Source: DATGQT01 sp033720695 (GTDB lineage Bacteria > Bacteroidota > Rhodothermia > Rhodothermales > Rubricoccaceae). From it: a stretch of 7,815 bases of DNA. Under the pieces are notes generated by a model. It made no database searches. It saw nothing but the letters and a program-made list of their open reading frames with translations, and was not told the origin of the DNA. The first letter of the stretch is position 1. Every line of letters begins with the position of its first letter. Position numbers and translations under genes: made by a program. This document shows positions 5,846 to 7,815 of this stretch, in pieces. The stretch spans positions 1-7,815 of the forward strand of contig JAWWCA010000170.1 of NCBI GenBank assembly GCA_033720695.1, given 5' to 3'.

Positions 5846-6460
5846 ATGGACGCCCCGCCCGTCGCCGAAGTCATCGAGTCGAGCACCCGCCACGTCGTGG
5901 CGGAGGTGCTGAAGGACCAGGAGGCTCCGCCGTTCGGGACGTGGGTCGAGATCGAGACGCAGGAGGGCGTCGTCCTCTACGCGCTCGTGAGCCACGCCGA
6001 GACGGGGAGCGTCGAGCCGGGGCGGCAGGCCGTGGCGCTGGGCCGGAGCCGCGACGAGATCCGCCGCGAGATGCCGCACGTCTTCGAACTCATCCGCACG
6101 ACGTTCCGGGCGGTCGTGCTCGGCTACTGGGACGGCCGCAGCCGCACGCCCGAGGGGGCGCCGCGCGTCCACCAGACGCTCCCGCCCCGGCCGGCGGCCC
6201 TCCACGACTTCGTCCGCCCCTGCGGCCCCGAGGCCGTCGCCCGCCTCGGGGCGCCGTACGACTTCCTCCGCTCCCTCGCCACCTTCCCGGACCCGGCCGT
6301 CCCCGCCGACGACCTCCTCGCCGCCGTTCTCCGGGGCCTCCGCCGGGCGCACGGCGACGGCGACCCCGGCCAGCGGGCCGTCCTCGACGCCGGGCGCGCG
6401 CTCGCCCGCCTCCTCCACGACGACCACGAGCGGCTCCAGTCCATCCTCCGCCGCGTCTAG
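5846..6460 (+). CDS. Probable free-standing HAS-barrel-domain protein, NurA partner
   Basis: The 204-residue protein has an N-terminal half (about 5-70) with the strand pattern of a HerA/ATP-synthase (HAS) barrel: EVIESSTRHVVAEVL, then PPFGTWVEIETQEGVVLYALVSHAETGS and RQAVALG. The centre reads REMPHVFELIRTTFRAVVLGY (74-94) followed by TLPPRPAALHDFVRP (111-125). The C-terminal 80 residues look helical and charged, ending LLHDDHERLQSILRRV. There is no Walker A or B motif, signal peptide or membrane segment, so it is a cytoplasmic non-ATPase. In HerA this barrel precedes the motor domain and contacts NurA; its position 60 nt after nurA supports a direct role with the nuclease, for example as an adaptor to an ATPase encoded elsewhere. 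The family call rests on motif recognition without a profile search. Its stop lies 3 nt from the stop of the convergent outer-membrane gene. Confidence 0.7.
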   Translation: MDAPPVAEVIESSTRHVVAEVLKDQEAPPFGTWVEIETQEGVVLYALVSHAETGSVEPGRQAVALGRSRDEIRREMPHVFELIRTTFRAVVLGYWDGRSRTPEGAPRVHQTLPPRPAALHDFVRPCGPEAVARLGAPYDFLRSLATFPDPAVPADDLLAAVLRGLRRAHGDGDPGQRAVLDAGRALARLLHDDHERLQSILRRV

Positions 6461-6463
6461 CCG

Positions 6464-6982
6464 TCAGAAGATCACCCCGATCCGGGCGGGGAGCACGACC
6501 GTCGTCTCGGCCTCGCCCACGAGCAGGGCCGGGACGATCTCGACGAACATAGACGTCTCGCTCAGCGGGAAGGCCCACCCCAGGCCGAGGTGCAGCTCGG
6601 GGCCGCCCTCGGGGTCGGCGAAGCCGTCGGTGCCGCCGAAGGGCAGGAAGCCCCCGAAGCCGCCGACGAGGTAGCGCACCGACCCCCGCCCCGGGATCGT
6701 GAGGATGGCCGAGAGCTGGGGGTTGACGACGTACGAGGCGTCGTCCTGCCCGCCGAGCACGAACCCGGCGAGCCCGACGCTCCCGGCCACCGAGAGGTCG
6801 CGGTTGACGGGGATCGACACCCGCGTGCGCGCCCCGATGCCGAGTCCCTCGGGCATCACGTCTTGCCCGGGCAGCGTCACGAGCGCTTCGAAGCCGGCGC
6901 CCACGCGGGGCGTGTAGGGCTGTGCGGCGGCGTCGGGCCGGCCGAGGGCGGCGAGGAGGACGAGGGCGAGGCAGATGCGCAT
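6464..6982 (-). CDS. Small predicted outer-membrane beta-barrel protein, function unknown
   Basis: The 172-residue product starts MRICLALVLLAALGRPDAAA, a Sec signal peptide with probable cleavage after A20. The rest alternates hydrophobic and polar residues in strands separated by glycine- and aspartate-rich turns (for example RTRVSIPVNRDLSVAGSVGL, SVRYLVGGFGGFLPFGG, SMFVEIVPALLVGE). It ends in a C-terminal phenylalanine (PARIGVIF), the usual insertion signal of outer-membrane barrels. About eight strands fit the length. I do not recognise a named family; small OmpW- or OprD-unrelated barrels of this kind are common in Bacteroidota and relatives. The ATG at 6980-6982 is the only start that keeps the signal peptide. 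A loose TAACTTGG on the minus strand (7050-7043), 60 nt upstream, could be its -7 element. It converges on the HAS-barrel-like gene with only 3 nt between stops. Confidence 0.75.
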   Translation of the reverse strand: MRICLALVLLAALGRPDAAAQPYTPRVGAGFEALVTLPGQDVMPEGLGIGARTRVSIPVNRDLSVAGSVGLAGFVLGGQDDASYVVNPQLSAILTIPGRGSVRYLVGGFGGFLPFGGTDGFADPEGGPELHLGLGWAFPLSETSMFVEIVPALLVGEAETTVVLPARIGVIF

Positions 6983-7068
6983 GGCGGAAGAAGGGCGGGA
7001 GAGGAGCCGGCGGGACGCGGACTCAGCCGCCGCGCGCCGCGCCCAAGTTACAGCGCGCCCTCGACGGG

Positions 7069-7104
7069 TTTGAGAGCGGCGTTGGAGGGCCGATACTACC
7101 TTTG
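7069..7104 (+). promoter_or_regulatory. Bacteroidota-type promoter of the PPC lipoprotein gene
   Basis: TACCTTTG (7097-7104) is a perfect TAnnTTTG -7 element, and TTTG (7069-7072) stands 24 nt upstream as a -33 element, slightly beyond the usual 19-23 nt spacing. Transcription would start near 7111 and leave a leader of roughly 27 nt before the ATG at 7138. This is the clearest promoter in the window. Confidence 0.55.
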
Positions 7105-7118
7105 GGGCTGCGGCCCTC
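7085..7118. promoter_or_regulatory. 8-bp inverted repeat centred on the -7 element
   Basis: GAGGGCCG (7085-7092) and CGGCCCTC (7111-7118) are perfect inverted copies separated by 18 nt. Their midpoint coincides to within one base with the centre of the TACCTTTG element. The left arm would lie upstream of the predicted transcript, so this cannot be an mRNA hairpin from that promoter. A dimeric repressor site blocking the promoter is a reasonable reading; a chance repeat in GC-rich DNA is the alternative. Confidence 0.45.
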
Positions 7119-7137
7119 TCACCTGTTCTCCCGTGCC

Positions 7138-7815
7138 ATGACGACCCGCAACCGCCTCCTGCTCGCCGCCTGCGTGTGCTTCGCCGCCGGGTGCGGCGGC
7201 AGCGAGCCCGACGCCGACGGCTTCGTCCGTGAGTCCGGCACCCTCAGCGGCTCCGACGAGGAGCTGGTCTCCGGGGAGTTCGCCGACGACTACACCGTCT
7301 CGGCGCAGCCGGGCGAGTGGATCGAGGTCGCCATGACGTCGTCGGAGCTCGACCCCTACGTCATCCTCCGCCCGCCGAGCTGCCCCGAGGGCGGCACCTG
7401 CGAGACCCAGGTCGACAACGACGACTTCGTGGGCGGCAACGGCGCCTTCGTGTGGCACGAAGCCGACGAGGCCGGACGCTGGACGGTGATCGCCACCTCG
7501 GCTGAGCCGGGCGAGGAGGGGGCCTACGAGGTGGCCTACCGCGTCGCGCCCGCCGGCGGCGCCCCGGCCACGCCGGGCGTCGCGCTGGGCAGCGGGCGCA
7601 CCGAGCGCGGCGAGCTCGCCGACGGCGACGCCACCCTCGGCTCCCAGGAGTACGTCGACACCTACGGGTTCGTGGGCCGTGCGGGGGAGGGGGTCTCGGT
7701 GGACCTCCGCTCCTCCGCGTTCGACCCGTACCTCATCCTCCAGATGCCGGGCGAGGACCAGCTCGACAACGACGACTGGGAGGGGGCCCGCGACCGGGCC
7801 CGGATCGAGCACACC
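7138..7815 (+). CDS. Lipoprotein with two PPC-like repeats (partial, C-terminus beyond the right edge)
   Basis: The 226 visible codons run open to the window end. The N-terminus MTTRNRLLLAACVCFAAGC is a lipoprotein signal with lipobox AAGC and acylated Cys19. Two related units follow that resemble bacterial pre-peptidase C-terminal (PPC) beta-sandwich domains. Unit 1 (about 33-136) has SGEFADDYTVSAQPGEWIEV, DPYVIL (72-77), VDNDD (92-96) and WTVIATSAEPGEEGAYEV. Unit 2 (about 157 onward) has EYVDTYGFVGRAGEGVSVDL, DPYLIL (196-201) and LDNDD (209-213), and is cut before its last strands. PPC domains are accessory, often found next to secreted peptidases, and may bind substrate or stabilise the protein. 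A catalytic domain could lie beyond the edge, or the protein may be only PPC repeats. C82 and C88 in unit 1 could form a disulfide. The start is fixed by the lipobox and by the promoter at the expected distance. Confidence 0.85.
   Translation, partial: MTTRNRLLLAACVCFAAGCGGSEPDADGFVRESGTLSGSDEELVSGEFADDYTVSAQPGEWIEVAMTSSELDPYVILRPPSCPEGGTCETQVDNDDFVGGNGAFVWHEADEAGRWTVIATSAEPGEEGAYEVAYRVAPAGGAPATPGVALGSGRTERGELADGDATLGSQEYVDTYGFVGRAGEGVSVDLRSSAFDPYLILQMPGEDQLDNDDWEGARDRARIEHT

Noticed and set aside
4511..6427. Open minus-strand frame extending hemW upstream to a 1020-residue protein
   Set aside because: The extension is antisense to nurA and the HAS-barrel-like gene, is low-complexity (V, G, A, R, E, D-rich), and is explained by GC-rich third positions on the opposite strand. 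HemW homologues start at the TTG at 4510.
5191..6552. 453-residue plus-strand open frame
   Set aside because: It is out of frame with nurA and the HAS-barrel-like gene, both of which have clear family motifs; its product is an Arg/Pro/Gly-rich shadow.
7096..7812. 238-residue minus-strand open frame
   Set aside because: It is antisense to the PPC lipoprotein gene, which has a lipobox, repeats and a promoter; the minus frame has no motif.

Overview
The window is very GC-rich DNA with tightly packed genes. It looks like a chromosomal core region of a marine member of the Bacteroidota/Rhodothermota line, with Rubricoccaceae-like bacteria as the best guess. Four things point there: high GC with strong G/C preference at third codon positions; no Shine-Dalgarno motifs at the starts inspected; TAnnTT-type -7 promoter elements, including one perfect TAnnTTTG; and the gene content (SUF operon, NurA plus a HAS-barrel-like protein, lipoproteins, a small outer-membrane barrel). 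The taxonomy is inference from composition and gene style, not from a marker gene.

Layout. (1) 1-2001, minus strand: sufB followed by the first part of sufC, the core of the SUF iron-sulfur assembly scaffold. A strong palindrome lies between them. (2) 2002-2213: a divergent regulatory region with several inverted repeats. (3) 2214-2570, plus strand: an IscA/HesB-type A-type carrier protein. (4) 2571-2727: a convergent gap with one candidate terminator for each strand. (5) 2728-3276, minus: a DUF192 lipoprotein with its own candidate promoter. (6) 3365-4510, minus: hemW, a radical-SAM haem chaperone that starts with TTG. (7) 4511-4612: a divergent gap containing a 4 x 7-nt tandem repeat. (8) 4613-5785 and 5846-6460, plus: the nuclease NurA, then a small protein that looks like a free-standing HAS-barrel domain. 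(9) 6464-6982, minus: a small predicted outer-membrane beta-barrel whose stop is 3 nt from the previous gene's stop. (10) 7138 to the right edge, plus: a lipoprotein with two PPC-like repeats, cut by the window edge and preceded by the clearest promoter here.

How the genes fit together. SufB/SufC build [4Fe-4S] clusters, the A-type carrier delivers them, and HemW itself needs a [4Fe-4S] cluster, so the left half has an Fe-S/haem theme. NurA and the HAS-barrel-like protein form a probable DNA end-processing pair. NurA normally works with the HerA ATPase, which carries its own N-terminal HAS barrel; no HerA ATPase is visible here, so the barrel appears split from its motor. This is the most interesting arrangement in the window. 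The two right-hand genes encode envelope proteins of unknown role. I see no mobile element, CRISPR array, tRNA or rRNA.
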